64,000 nucleotides of DNA from Gamarada debralockiae. Taxonomy: Eukaryota > Ascomycota > Leotiomycetes > Helotiales > Hyphodiscaceae. Below, in pieces: positions 11,098 to 21,624 of the stretch. Under the pieces are notes generated by a model. That model saw nothing but the letters and a program-made list of their open reading frames with translations. It was not told the DNA's origin and ran no database searches. The stretch spans positions 1-64,000 of the forward strand of contig NXFV01000459.1 in the NCBI GenBank assembly GCA_002803225.1, in the 5' to 3' direction. The number at the start of each line of letters is the position of its first letter. The stretch's first letter is position 1. Both the position numbers and the translations under genes were made by a program.

Positions 11098-11642
11098 ATT
11101 TGGTAGCCTTGCGGTCGCGCGCTTCATGGACGAATTTGATACCCAACTATCGCATATTATTCGCTGAATACCACAATTTGATGATTTATTACAATATTAG
11201 CTACTCCTTCAAGATTCGTCTACCATTTATCACGACTACGAGTCCTCGTATTTCAACATTTGCGAGCCTCATAATGACCCCCCTGCGGCCGCTGATCTTC
11301 ACAGCCCCGCCCAAAATTGCGCGCGCTTACGAGTTACCTGTCAAGAACACCCCTTCCGTCTTTCATTCCATGCAATTAGCAAAGATAAAGCCCATTCCAC
11401 GATCTATGAAGCACTTGTAAGAAGCCCTCACTCTCCTTCTCTCATCATCTCCTCTTTTTTTTTTCTCATGGCGAACACAATTAACGGCGATGCGGCAGGA
11501 GATCGGTATTCCGGTTCCATAGCGCTGCGTGGTCAAGGCTGAACGCACGGCTGACGGTTCAATCAATTTCGGGTCTGAAGAGGACAACGAGATAAATAGA
11601 TACAAAGAACAGGGCAGGATTTTCCGGGCAAGATTGGAGGAT
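11098..11642. other. Leader region of the sugar transporter gene; start uncertain
   Basis: The p50 3' flank runs into the upstream region of the transporter. An open frame in phase with the transporter continues upstream of the chosen ATG from 11523 without an ATG and is blocked by TAG at 11520. A possible first exon lies near 11275-11413 (several in-frame ATGs, GTAAGA donor at 11414) that could splice to an acceptor before 11523, which would add a charged N-terminal tail. The splice choice cannot be settled from sequence alone. Confidence 0.4.
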
Positions 11643-13498
11643 ATGGCACCATGGGCTGGGCAGCCTCCTATTAAGGGTTCGTCGGAGTCGATGCGCATGG
11701 CTCTGTTGACTTTCTCGATAATTGGGTTGCAGTAAGTTTTTGGGGATTTATGAGTGCATGCTGGTTCAATTGGCTAATCAGGTGCTTCAATGTTGTAGGT
11801 TTACTTGGGGTATTGAAATGACTTGTAAGTTCCCTTTTACTGTGACTGGTATATGAGCATTGTTGACCGATAGATTGCACACCATACCTCCTCCAACTCG
11901 GCCTCACGAAATCTCGCACCTCCCTTGTCTGGATCGCAGGACCGCTCTCCGGCCTCATAATGCAGCCCATTGTCGGGGTAATAGCAGATCGCTCGAGGTC
12001 GAAATACGGCAGGCGGAGGCCATTCATGGTGATAGGTTCCATAATCGTGGCAGCATGCCTGTTGGTCCTAGGATGGACGAAAGAGATTGTAGGACATTTT
12101 GTTGAGGAAGGAGAGCTTAGAAAGACCTGTACCATTGTCGTTGCGGTGCTGTCAATTTATGCGGTGGATTTTGCTATCAATGCCGGTGAGTTCTATGGAC
12201 TTGGGGAAAGGACTGAGCACTGATGAGGGAACAGTTCAAGCTTGTTGTCGCGCTTTGGTTGTCGATACATTGCCTATTCCAAAGCAACAAGCAGGCGCTG
12301 CTTGGACTTCAAGAATGGCGTCATTTGGGCATTTGGTTGGGTATGCTGTTGGCACAGTGGATCTTGTTCAGATCTTTGGACCGTCGTTGGGAGATACTCA
12401 ATTCAAGAAATTGACCTTGGTAGCTGCATTCGGGCTTCTTTTTGCTGTCGGAGTGACGTCTTGGGCAGTGACCGAGCGAGTATTGATCTCTGCCAGAGAA
12501 TCCGAATCACCAGCGGGGGTTATTCAGATTATGCGCCAAATCTTCCACACGACAATGGCTCTACCACCACGCATCCAAGCTATCTGCTGGGCTCAATTCT
12601 GGTCTTGGATCGGGTGGTTCCCTTTCCTATTTTATAGCACGACCTGGGTTGGGGAAACATATTTCCGATACGACGCTCCGCACGATGTCAAGCAATCGAA
12701 GGACGCTTTGGGAGATATCGGGAGGATAGGGAGCTTGTCTCTCGTAGTCTTCTCTTTCGTCACGTTCGTTGGCGCCTCCATCCTACCCCTATTGATCAAG
12801 TCGCCTACCGAAGAAGGCTTCACGCCTCGACCACCGAAGGCAATTGCGGGACTCGTCACGAAGCTCCAGAAATACAAGCCTGATCTTCTCACTGCTTGGA
12901 TGTATGGGCATTTGATGTTTTCTTGTGCTATGGTCTTGGCGCCTTTTGCACATTCGTTCAGGTTTGCTACTACTATTGTTGCATTTTGTGGATTGTAGTT
13001 CCCCCTCCCCAAATCTCGTTAGAAACCATAGCTGATATTTGTAGTCCTTGGGCAATTGCCTGCTGGGCACCAAACACTTTCCTCGGAATCGAAGTAAACC
13101 GCCTTAGTTCAGGTGGTACCTACCAGCGCCTCTCGCACAGCAACTCCATCGAGCTCGCGTCTCCCATCTCACCGAGAATACCCTCCTCCCCTTCCCTACT
13201 CCGTCCTGAGCATGGCCCCTTAGACGACAACGTAGCCTCCACAGGCGAGCTTACCGGTCTCTACTTTGGCATTTTGAACATCTACACCACACTCCCTCAA
13301 TTCGTGGCAACGTTCATCAGTATGCTGGTATTCAGTATCTTAGAACCGGGTAAAAGTCCCGAGTTGGCGCACGATGCGCACCCGAGCGAGCATCATGGCA
13401 CAGATGGGCCAAATGCGATTGCTGTTTGCTTGTTAATTGGGGCTATGAGCGCGATTGGTGCTGCGTATGCTACGAAGAAGTTGAGGGATTTGCAGTGA
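11643..13498 (+). CDS. Sucrose/alpha-glucoside-type sugar:H+ symporter (SUT/GPH-like MFS)
   Basis: Plasma-membrane sugar transporter with about 12 membrane spans. Exons 11643-11731, 11799-11824, 11874-12185, 12235-12994 and 13045-13498 keep phase throughout and give about 546 residues. Diagnostic stretches are TWGIEMTYCTPYLLQLGLT in TM1, WIAGPLSGLIMQPIVG followed by ADRSRSKYGRRRP (the RxGRRRP loop 2-3 motif of SUT carriers), and QACCRALVVDTLP. A large Ser/Pro/Arg-rich cytoplasmic loop (about residues 420-460) precedes the last spans. Related fungal proteins (S. pombe Sut1) move maltose or sucrose with protons. ATG 11643 is the first in-frame methionine; an upstream exon is possible. The fourth donor is GTAGTT, less typical. 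Substrate is inferred from family only. Confidence 0.87.
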
Positions 13499-13960
13499 GC
13501 GACGGGATGAGACTAGACACGAACGATTTTGTATGAGTATGACAGACTGTTTTGGGCATTGCAAGGAGTTGGGAGATTTTGTATCATGTAAGACGAGATG
13601 GACTAGAGGAAAGAGCGATTTTGCATAGAGCCATAGAACCTTTCTTTGACTTGCGATCCTGGAGTAGGTGAAAGATATCTCGGCTTGCTGTTACTGTTGG
13701 GGTTATTTTCGATCCGTCCCAACGTCTCGTTCAAGTGATCAACACAAAGCCAGCTATATCCCGAGACATACAGTCGATTTTTCTACTCGGTCTGTCGCAG
13801 ACCGCTATTTCCACCGTGGGCAGATTCTAGGGCCGACTGAGAGAATCATCTGTCACATTACATGGCTGGCTTGGTAAGGGTGCGCCGGTCGGTGCGTCAG
13901 CCTCGTCGCCGTCGAGACCGCTGCAGAGCTGTTTGCTTTTCGAGAATGGAGAGATGAATT
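13499..13960. other. Intergenic between convergent transporter and methyltransferase genes
   Basis: Convergent 3' flanks. A plus-strand open frame at 13668-13877 has no recognisable feature. Nothing else seen. Confidence 0.5.
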
Positions 13961-14725
13961 TCAGTGCAACGGTTTCGTGGCTTCCAAAATCTGACAAGGC
14001 CAAATCCCATACATCACTCTCAGGCCCCCCATCCTAACCTTCACATCTGCCCAACCCAGCTCCCTCAACACAGTTATATACTCTCTAATATACCCATAAA
14101 GCTCAACAATCACGACGTTGCCCCCGGGCTCGCAAACCCTTGCTATCTCTTGGATTCCGTTCCTCCTCCCCACCGCACCTGCATTGTGAAGAGACAAACT
14201 CGCCGTCACAACAGCAAACGCTCCATCTACGAATGGGAGCTGTGCCGTAAAATCAGCTGTGTGCAATACGGTGAAATCTAACAGCCCCAACGCACAGGCA
14301 TTTGCATACGTGGCTTCAGGCGAATTACCGCTCTGGTCACCGGAAACAAAAATGTCGACCCCGTACGCTGGTTTAACGGTCGAATTGTTAGGCGAGGATG
14401 CAGCGATTGCTTTCTTGCGCTGTGCCAGCTTTAAGAGAACAAGACCTCGGCCACACCCAATGTCCAAAGTAGGCTTGCGAAGACTAGGTTCTGGGAAGGC
14501 GTTTATAATGTCTTCCCAAAGGGCGAACTTGCCCTTCAAGGTGGCGTAAAGGTAGAGGGGGGCGCAAAACGAGGAGAGAACGAGCCCGAGCGGGGAGTCG
14601 ATGCCATAGGATGGCTTGGGTGGGATTTGCGAATGGTTCCATGAAGAGCGCAGCGTGACCACATAGTTTGGGGGAGGAGGGAAGACAGAATACAAAGGTG
14701 GCCCATCTTCAAACTGTGTCGACAT
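13961..14725 (-). CDS. Class I SAM-dependent methyltransferase
   Basis: Single-exon, 254-residue protein. The Rossmann motif I TLDIGCGRGLVLLKLAQ lies at about residues 86-102, followed by an acidic post-I strand (YGVDIFVSG), motif IV-like DFTAQLPFVDGAFAVV, and LHNAGAVGRR before a Gly-rich GGNVVIVELYGY strand. A hydrophobic helix (LVLSSFCAPLYLYATLKG) precedes the domain and may associate with membrane. The pattern matches the Methyltransf_11/25 type of small-molecule methyltransferase. The acceptor substrate cannot be deduced. It is not part of an evident biosynthetic cluster, since the neighbours are a sugar carrier and a gene-poor island. Confidence 0.8.
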   Translation of the reverse strand: MSTQFEDGPPLYSVFPPPPNYVVTLRSSWNHSQIPPKPSYGIDSPLGLVLSSFCAPLYLYATLKGKFALWEDIINAFPEPSLRKPTLDIGCGRGLVLLKLAQRKKAIAASSPNNSTVKPAYGVDIFVSGDQSGNSPEATYANACALGLLDFTVLHTADFTAQLPFVDGAFAVVTASLSLHNAGAVGRRNGIQEIARVCEPGGNVVIVELYGYIREYITVLRELGWADVKVRMGGLRVMYGIWPCQILEATKPLH

Positions 14726-16362
14726 TGTCGTCTTTTATTGATATCACTCGGGTAAGCGTGATAAATCCACTAGTGCTAGGCCATGCAGGTTTGTTGAGAA
14801 ATCGAATGCAGCCAAAGTTTAGATTTTGATGACTAAGCCTTGAAATCGTAGCGAGTGACCTGACTATTGTTTTAGAACGTTTTGGGATTCTCGAGTTTAT
14901 GCTGCAACTAGCCTCACCTTACAGCCTCACTCGATATTGCTTTGGGGCTGATGGGCTAGTCATCGAGGCTGAACCTTGCCGCCTGTGGCATTGTAATAGC
15001 GGAAAATCAATCGTTCTTGATACTTGATCTGTTGACAGATTGCCATTAATATCATCCCCGCTAAGGATCCCCCTCTTCTAGCGATGTGGAGGTACATTTT
15101 CTATTATGTCATAACAGCAAGCGGAAGATCATTCTGTATAGTATCCAAAATGATACCAGCACCATATTGAGGGGCATATTTGCTATGTACTCTTATTAGA
15201 CAAATAATCATTCATGGGAGGCATGGTCTAGCCATAGCAGCAAAGTTGCGCTGGGCAAGCAAGGAATAAACCGTCTGGCGATGTTCCCTGCTTAAATATG
15301 CTTTCGTGCAGGATCGTCGATGCCTACACGGCGCCTGCCTCAAATGGAATTGGGGGAAACAATTGGCCAGCTAAGGGGAAAACTCTGTAATCGGGGAACT
15401 GGAAGGTTAAGACATCATCAATACATCACTTGAGAATATCGTAAAACCACTGCCAAGACCTCCATTTCCTGACACAGTGATACATGACGATAAAATCATT
15501 TCATCGAGATGAGGCTCCATCGGGTTCAGTACCCTACTTGCGGGATGATGGTCCTGCCGTGCTGATGCCACTCCAAAACACATGATCAAGCCACAATATC
15601 CAAGTTCGACCTCAACCGTTGACCATCTAGGTCCCTTTACGACGAAAGTCGGTCCTGAAGACATCGAATAAAATGAAGGATAATGAGAAATAGATATACC
15701 CACGGAAAGGACTTTCTGTCTTCATGAAGAGCCATCTACGGCTTGCAAGTTTTCTGTACCGGGTGTTACTTTCTGTGGTGACTTTGTGGTCCGCTATTGG
15801 ATTGCACGTTATGGCATTAACCCCCAGAACCTCTTCAAATGGGACCGAGAAAGAATATACAAGTTGAAAGCTAAGGAGACTGTGAATATTAGACCATTTG
15901 CGGTATGTATCTTTGAATAGTGTACGAAGTGCAGTACCTCCTATTTCACGTGAAGTTTAAAGCAGACATCTATAAACAGAATACTATATAAGCCACTTCA
16001 CACCAAGTTCAAATAAGTGGAGGCCAATGTGAGTTAATTGGCCACACTCTTTCCTGTTTTCTAAACTGTTGCCTAGAAGTGAGTGGTCGACAATATCTGT
16101 GAAGGGTATTGTTGGTTGGAACTGCCTAATCAGGTACAGCCAGTATTTTTGGCTCTTGTGTGATATAAGAGAGCTCTTCCCCTCCTTGTATTTCAGCTCC
16201 TTAGATATCAGCTAGGTCTAGAAATGCCACTAGATTTCGCCCCCAAAATACAGCTCAACTGACTGGTATTTACCACGCTTCCTCCCACCCGACGCCCAAC
16301 AAGCTTTCATCTCGTCTCCTCTCACCTTAGGTGTACTAGAACTTATATATTCTCTCGCCACA
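14726..16362. other. Gene-poor 1.6-kb interval
   Basis: Includes the methyltransferase promoter and the promoter of the secreted repeat protein, with a TATA-like CTTATATATTC just upstream of 16363. A minus-strand open frame at 15407-15703 lacks motifs and credible composition. No repeats or transposon signatures were recognised. Confidence 0.45.
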
Positions 16363-17151
16363 ATGAAGAGTCCTCTTGTCCTGTTCCTCGTAGCGCTCGG
16401 GACCTTCACCAGCTATGCGTCCGTATCCGGGCAAGCAACGCCTGCCGCACTAGTGCGCCAAGTACTCACTCCATCGACCATCACTATCCCCGTTACTTTA
16501 TCCCCATCAGTATCTGGAGCCCCAACGTCTAAACAAACCCTTACCGTCACCTTAAACCCAACCTGGAATGGTGGCCCCGCCTTTACCGCTCCACCCAGCG
16601 GGTACGACAATGAGGGTGATATACCGGTCGGTAACGACCCATCATGTGTGACCGCCAATGCGATAGTCAGTCGTTGCGGGACACAGACGTCGTTCTATGT
16701 CCTGCCGCTATCAGCGCAGGCGCAGTGCCTATGTAATGTTGGGCCATGGGACGCAGCGGTGGCCGAGTGCTTTGACTCGTTGACAGTCCTAGGACAGTAT
16801 TATGCGTCGTCATTGAGCTCGCATGGGTTGCTAGGCGTCTGTTCTACCTTCGGATTAGGGCCCACGTGGCCCACGTCCATCATCGCTAGTATTTCGGCCA
16901 CGAGCACCCCGGCGGCAGCGACGTACACGAGCATTGGGATTATGAAGAGTACGACCGGGAATGCAACACAGAGCACGACACAGAGCATGACACAGAGCAC
17001 GATACAGAGCACGACACAGAGCACGACACAGAGCACGACACAGAGCACGATACAGAGCGCGACACAGATCACAGCGACGAGCTCAGGATCATACGCTCTG
17101 GTGCGGCCGTCGTTGTTTGTTTGGCTATTGGCTTGGCTATTGGCGCAGTAA
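16363..17151 (+). CDS. Secreted, probably GPI-anchored Cys- and Thr/Ser/Gln-rich cell-surface protein
   Basis: Single-exon, 262-residue protein that I do not recognise by name. Residues 1-24 form a signal peptide (KSPLVLFLVALGTF...SVSGQA). A Thr/Ser/Pro-rich segment leads to a compact domain with six cysteines (about residues 93-164: SC, RC, QC-LC, EC, GVC), which is reminiscent of but not identical to CFEM spacing. Near residues 200-237 comes a tetrapeptide repeat TQST with variants TQSM, IQST and IQSA, likely O-glycosylated. The final hydrophobic segment (LFVWLLAWLLAQ) with small residues before it fits a GPI-anchor signal. It is probably a cell-wall or surface protein at the edge of a gene-poor island. 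A function as adhesin or effector is speculation. Confidence 0.75.
   Translation: MKSPLVLFLVALGTFTSYASVSGQATPAALVRQVLTPSTITIPVTLSPSVSGAPTSKQTLTVTLNPTWNGGPAFTAPPSGYDNEGDIPVGNDPSCVTANAIVSRCGTQTSFYVLPLSAQAQCLCNVGPWDAAVAECFDSLTVLGQYYASSLSSHGLLGVCSTFGLGPTWPTSIIASISATSTPAAATYTSIGIMKSTTGNATQSTTQSMTQSTIQSTTQSTTQSTTQSTIQSATQITATSSGSYALVRPSLFVWLLAWLLAQ
16966..17073 (+). repeat. In-frame 12-bp minisatellite, nine units
   Basis: Nine consecutive 12-bp units of the form ACACAGAGCACG (encoding TQST) with scattered substitutions giving TQSM, IQST, IQSA and TQIT. Because units are multiples of three, copy-number change would alter the length of the surface stalk without a frameshift. Confidence 0.9.
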
Positions 17152-17813
17152 TGATTGATGGCTGTGGTCTCACAGTCCAGCATATGCGAAAGAAGAGCTA
17201 GGGTACGCCGTAGGAGACTCCTGGAATACTGATAGTGGGACAGAACTCCCAACCATATCATGAAGGTATAATTAAAAGCGTAACTTTTTCTTCAATTCGG
17301 GCCCCATACGTAAGGGCTTGAGCTCTGCAGGGTTCACATGAGCGTAAAATCACAGTCAAGACGATGTGAAAACCCACTGTCAGGTGATACCGCGCCTTTG
17401 CGTTTTACCCTAGTCTTTTCTCTCCTGGCTAGTCCTATGACAAGAACTGTATAAATAGTTAATTCCCAGCCATCTCAGGCCCGAAATAGATACTAAGGAT
17501 TACTCTACTTATACCTATACGTATGCCCCTTTTTTTTCTGGAAAATACTTCTACTGCCCTAATTAGTAGAGTTCTTACAACCTCTATTCTCTATTATGAA
17601 GCAGGTTTAAGGGAACATCTTGCAATATGGTCACGTGATGGACGAAAGGGGTAGGAGAATGTGATTGGATTATTAAGGCTGTAAAGATACTGGAGATACT
17701 GATGAACAAACCAAGTACAGGATAAGGCCTATTAACCTTACTTAAGAAAGGCAAGCTTAAGTTTTTATATTACACAAGCGTACTAGTACTACAGAACCTC
17801 TTTTCAACTACTA
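17152..17813. other. AT-rich intergenic stretch, possible rearrangement junction
   Basis: AT-rich with short poly-T and TTAA-type runs. No coding features. It lies exactly where the body (NACHT and repeats) of the truncated NLR gene would be expected on the minus strand, so it may hold an old deletion or insertion junction. Confidence 0.4.
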
Positions 17814-18658
17814 TTAATATAATTCGAAAGTTTTAGCGTAACGTTCCTCAATTCCATAGCGTCGGGACTCTCTTGAGCTAAAATGTAAACTTCCTAGTAG
17901 ACGATGCTGTAGGACTTTCATTTGGTCATCTGCCGCCGACAACAACCTTGAGGATGATTCCGAATGGTTGCCTTCATTCAACTGAATGAGGTGTACAGCC
18001 CGATCGAGGAAATCTTTCCTAAGAAGCTCGTGGCTTTGAAGCAGTTGCTGGATAATTCCTTGGCTGGTGCTGTCTAGCAATGATAGGATTTGCTTCGTTT
18101 CAAGGCTTAGTGCTTGTATTTCAGTTCTGTTTAAGATGTGAATGTCAGCATAGCACCAAGAGCTACACTACTGACTGTGGTTACGTACCGTATATTCGCA
18201 ATCAAATGGGAATCGAGTTCCTTTCGACAGGCCAACAACCTCCTTTCCAAGTTATTCAAGTCACCTTTCGAAAATATTGATTTGAGTTCTTGTCGAAAGC
18301 TCTTCCATTGTCGATAGCTCCCACCTCCTTTCATCTTTACTTTATCAAGCCCTGCAAGAAGTTCGTTGGCTATAGAAATGCAGTTTTTACAACCATCTTT
18401 GAGGGGGGCAGTCGCATTTGATCTTGATATTACGAGAATCGATTCACTCGAGACATCAACCTCAAAGCCTTTCAATGGAGCTTTAAGCTTGGCTACCAAT
18501 TCTAATAGTCGAGTTGTTGCCTTTTCGCACTCAATATGCTCAAGAGTTCTCCCGTCATTTGATTTATAAATCTCCTGGCTTTTGGAGACAAGGCTGCAGC
18601 CAAACTGTATGAATTGAACTGCCGAAGCGGCGATAGAGAGCGCAGATAGTGGATTCAT
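17814..18658 (-). CDS. Truncated fungal STAND/NLR protein: N-terminal domain only
   Basis: Exons 18658-18189 and 18126-17814 (GTACGT donor, CTGACATTCACATCTTAAACAG acceptor) encode about 260 residues. The start (MNPLSALSIAASAVQFIQFG, then SKSQEIYKSNDG) is the standard N-terminal domain of many fungal NLR proteins. Residues 200-258 match the linker that usually leads into NACHT: a 'LGSLHFSSR...' stretch and AKTFELY, where intact homologues read roughly 'LxSLxFxSxxxR...HAxTFEWxF'. Translation stops right after this (TAA at 17814-17816), so NACHT, Walker motifs and repeats are missing. It may be a pseudogene of an NLR, or a stand-alone N-terminal module acting as decoy or regulator. The clean frame up to the truncation argues for recent breakage or selection. 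Confidence 0.7.
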
Positions 18659-19929
18659 AACCCCGGGGGACCCGCTATTATCGAATACTCATAGTGTGAA
18701 GTTGTGAATCCCAAAGACCTGCACACAAAAAGAAGAAATTGGATGAAGAACTTTGAATGGAACTTGTTGAGATGTGACACGTTTTGGTCGGCTCGGTTAA
18801 CTCAGCCACCGGCAGATGGCATTACATCAATATGGTGATATCGACTTGTATTTAGAAAACAGATCAATATCACAGTACAATGTTTTTAAGTTCTCTTCGA
18901 GCTAGCTATAATATATATTGACCAAACCCTGATAGCTAGCCAATTAGATTACAAAGTAGTCTTAGCCTTCTTAGCCTTCTTAGCCTTCTTCGTTCTCTTG
19001 CTCACCCTCCCACTTCTCAAAACAGGCCCAAAGCTCTCTTCTGTCTCAACATCTGGCTTATCCTGTGACAGCTCTACGGAATGGAGTCTCACGCATTAAA
19101 GACTCAGTGCAGAAGATGTTATATTATATGAAAATACTAAGCTAAGGAGAGAAGAAAAAGGTTCTACAAGTATGCGACCTGATATATCTGAAGGAGGCGA
19201 TAATACACCCAGCCCTTGTGTATTAACGTGCCAAGTCTAGTCTTTTCCTCTTTTTTTGACTTTTCGTCTTAATTGCAAGAGCTTTTCAGGCCTTTTCCGA
19301 TAGCGCCGCGGAGTACTCAGTAGTGCAATTCCATATGCGGTCTCCAAAAGAGATATACTTGAAAGCTGACAGACTGATCTTGCCATACATGTGATCAGGT
19401 GATATTTGCCAGAACTGTAACACATTCTCTAGGTAAGATGCTTACGCTGTTATCACGTATAAAAGAGGAGGCATATGCCCCTCAATTTCAACCCCCCATT
19501 GATATTTTCAAAGCTACCTTGTCAAATATAAGCTCTGCAACTAAACCGACGTATTAATCAAGCAATATAAAGCCATTCAAAGCCCTAGGAAATGTGATGA
19601 GGCTGTGATAGCAGTCGAATATCAATCAGGAGTAAAAATCAGGGGGGTACAGACTTCTAATTATAGGCGGGCTAAAGGGACACAGAACCGGGCAATTAAC
19701 TTGTAGATAAGATGTCTTGATTTATGTAGTCTTAAAGCTATTCCTCTGCTATTTGATGATCCGGATACTTTTGAAAGCTTGTACAAGGGAAGTGTCAGTT
19801 GAACTGTGTGGAGGCGAAATATAGTGGCATTTTTAGAGCTAGTTTGATATCTAAGGAGCTGAAATTATAAGGAAGGGAAGAGCTCTCTTATGCTACAAAA
19901 GACGTGGAAAATACAGGCTATACTCGATT
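18659..19929. other. AT-rich island with decayed mobile-element DNA
   Basis: Contains the promoter side of the NLR fragment, a short minisatellite (18962-18988), and a minus-strand coding remnant (about 18954-19075) ending in a Lys/Ala tail after SGRVSKRTKK. Another minus-strand open frame (19237-19425) ends in a basic stretch RKRPEKLLQLRRKVKKRG. Both look like tails of degraded transposon proteins but cannot be assigned. Many stop codons and TA-rich composition suggest decay. Confidence 0.4.
18962..18988. repeat. 9-bp tandem repeat, three copies
   Basis: Three perfect TTAGCCTTC units. Read on the minus strand they encode repeating Lys-Ala-Lys within a short decayed coding remnant that ends in TAA near 18954. 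Confidence 0.75.
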
Positions 19930-20850
19930 AGGCAATTCCAACCAACAACGCCCTTGCCCTTCGAATTCGGTACTAGTAAAACCTATGATACTAAACGCAA
20001 CAGGACAGTGTTTATAAGATCAGGGTCAAGTGGGATAGACAAGAAAAGCTCACTCTTCAGATTGCAATTACGGCAGATAGTAAGCCAAACATTAGACCCT
20101 TGATCATCTTTGGAGTGAAGAAGGTGCAGTTGCAGCTAATCAGTCTCCTCGCCAACAGGATGCCAAGCAATATCACAAGGGGTGTTGATGTGATCTTTAA
20201 TAAGAAGGCATGGTGTCACCTGAAGGTTATGCTTTCTTGGATTAAGCCAGTACAAATGGGGCAGTCCTTACTCACCTTCTGAACAAGAACCTCGTCTTCC
20301 GGTCTTGGATTCCTTTACACCACAAAAAGCTACTAGACCAAAACCACCCAAGAAGCCTCTCACTAGCAAAGCAGCAGTGAAAGCACTGGCTGAAGAGCAA
20401 CTACAGAACCAAATAAAAATCGAACTACAACATCTTAGCGTCACAAAATCCACCATCCCCGGCGGCAGAACTGCTCATGTTCAACGTACCAACCGCCTAA
20501 TTAAACACCTTATTCAGAACCAAGAAGAGCAATAGATTAAGGAGAATCTAGAAACTGTAGGAGTCGGGAAAGATAAAGCTTGGCTAAAGGAGGGTTTTAA
20601 TGATATACTGGGTTGGGAATGCAGTTGAGACTCTTCACCGCGACTACAAAGACGTGATAATCAACACTTTCCGGAAGGTTGGCTTGTCTCTTAGTCCTGA
20701 TATTCTAAAGTCCTCGAGATTAAAGATACAAGATCTCCCAGATATAGATATTAGAGACCGGCAGCGGGAACCTTCAGCAGAGACAAATTGTTATGGTATT
20801 CAACCCTCTGATCTTTGGAGTAACTTTGCTAATATATCTTTGCGATAGAC
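19930..20850 (+). mobile_element. Decayed pogo-like (Tc1/mariner, DDE_1) transposon relic
   Basis: Plus-strand frames broken by stops and frameshifts carry the hallmarks of a DDE_1/CENP-B-like transposase. LPFEFGTSKTYDTK then RTVFIRSGSSG (about 19957-20035) is followed in another frame by KWDRQEKLTLQIAITADSK, PNIRPLIIF (to about 20111) and VIFNKKAW with VMLSWIK (20190-20250). Further pieces with C-terminal character follow: KPLTSKAAVKALAEEQLQNQ with SVTKSTIPGG (20340-20470), KAWLKEGFNDILGWE (20577-20620) and INTFRKVGLSLSPD (20660-20700). The segment with the later catalytic Asp residues is missing, so it cannot encode an active enzyme. Boundaries and terminal repeats could not be found. Confidence 0.72.
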
Positions 20851-21624
20851 CCTGAGCTTCAAGACTCCCAAGACTCCCAACCTTTTCAGTCTTCCCAATT
20901 TGATTTTCAATTTCCTCTATTGTCTTTCACCCTCTGTAACTCTGGTCAAGAATCTCATGATGCATACGTTTCATGGAAGGAGGCTGAGAATGGTTATATG
21001 AGTGGTGAGGGGTTGGAGTCTAAGGGAGATATCACTACTACTTCAGACGAAGATACTGACGAACTCCTTGGTTCTGATAACAATATTGAGTTCAAATACG
21101 ATGAAGACGAAGAAGAGTTAGAGGATATGAAATGGACTAGAATCAACTCGCTTATGCACTCGCCCCTTTTTAGAATTAACGGTGACCATTGGATGTGATG
21201 TCTGCGCCGCACCACACTACTCTGCAGAAAAGCCGGAATATACGCCCAGCTTGTTGGTACAATTCGATCGCATGATACGTAAAGAGCATTTCCTGTGGGC
21301 TGTCGATATGTATTTGCCCTTTTCGCTAAAATTGAGGGACAATTCTTGCTGGTTACAATTCAAGGAGATGCTGTGCGGCGAGGTTTCGGCAGCATGTTAC
21401 AGTAATTGAATGTATTGACAGGCATTCCCTTTCATTATTATTCTCAAAGGTCCCACCTCGCCATGGATTGAACTATCCAAAACTCACCCTTAACACAGAG
21501 GTATTTGAGTCACATCTCTATCGATGAACGACATCCGCTAACTCCTGAATCATAACAGTCTGCGAGAACTTCTATCATCTGCCTATCAAAAATCAATCAA
21601 GCACGACAAATCGAACAAAGATCC
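20851..21624. other. Island interval, possibly the tail of the transposon relic
   Basis: A plus-strand open frame (20920-21198) rich in Asp/Glu/Ser (EDEEELEDM-like) may be the acidic tail of the neighbouring relic. Nothing else is recognised. The right end is the possible leader of the ORF at 21625. Confidence 0.35.

Noticed and set aside
11643..14725. A secondary-metabolite or sugar-use gene cluster (transporter plus methyltransferase)
   Set aside because: Genes are convergent, no synthase or pathway regulator is adjacent, and both occur widely as single genes.
15407..15703. 98-aa minus-strand open frame as a gene
   Set aside because: No motif, no credible start context or splice sites, and composition like the surrounding non-coding DNA.
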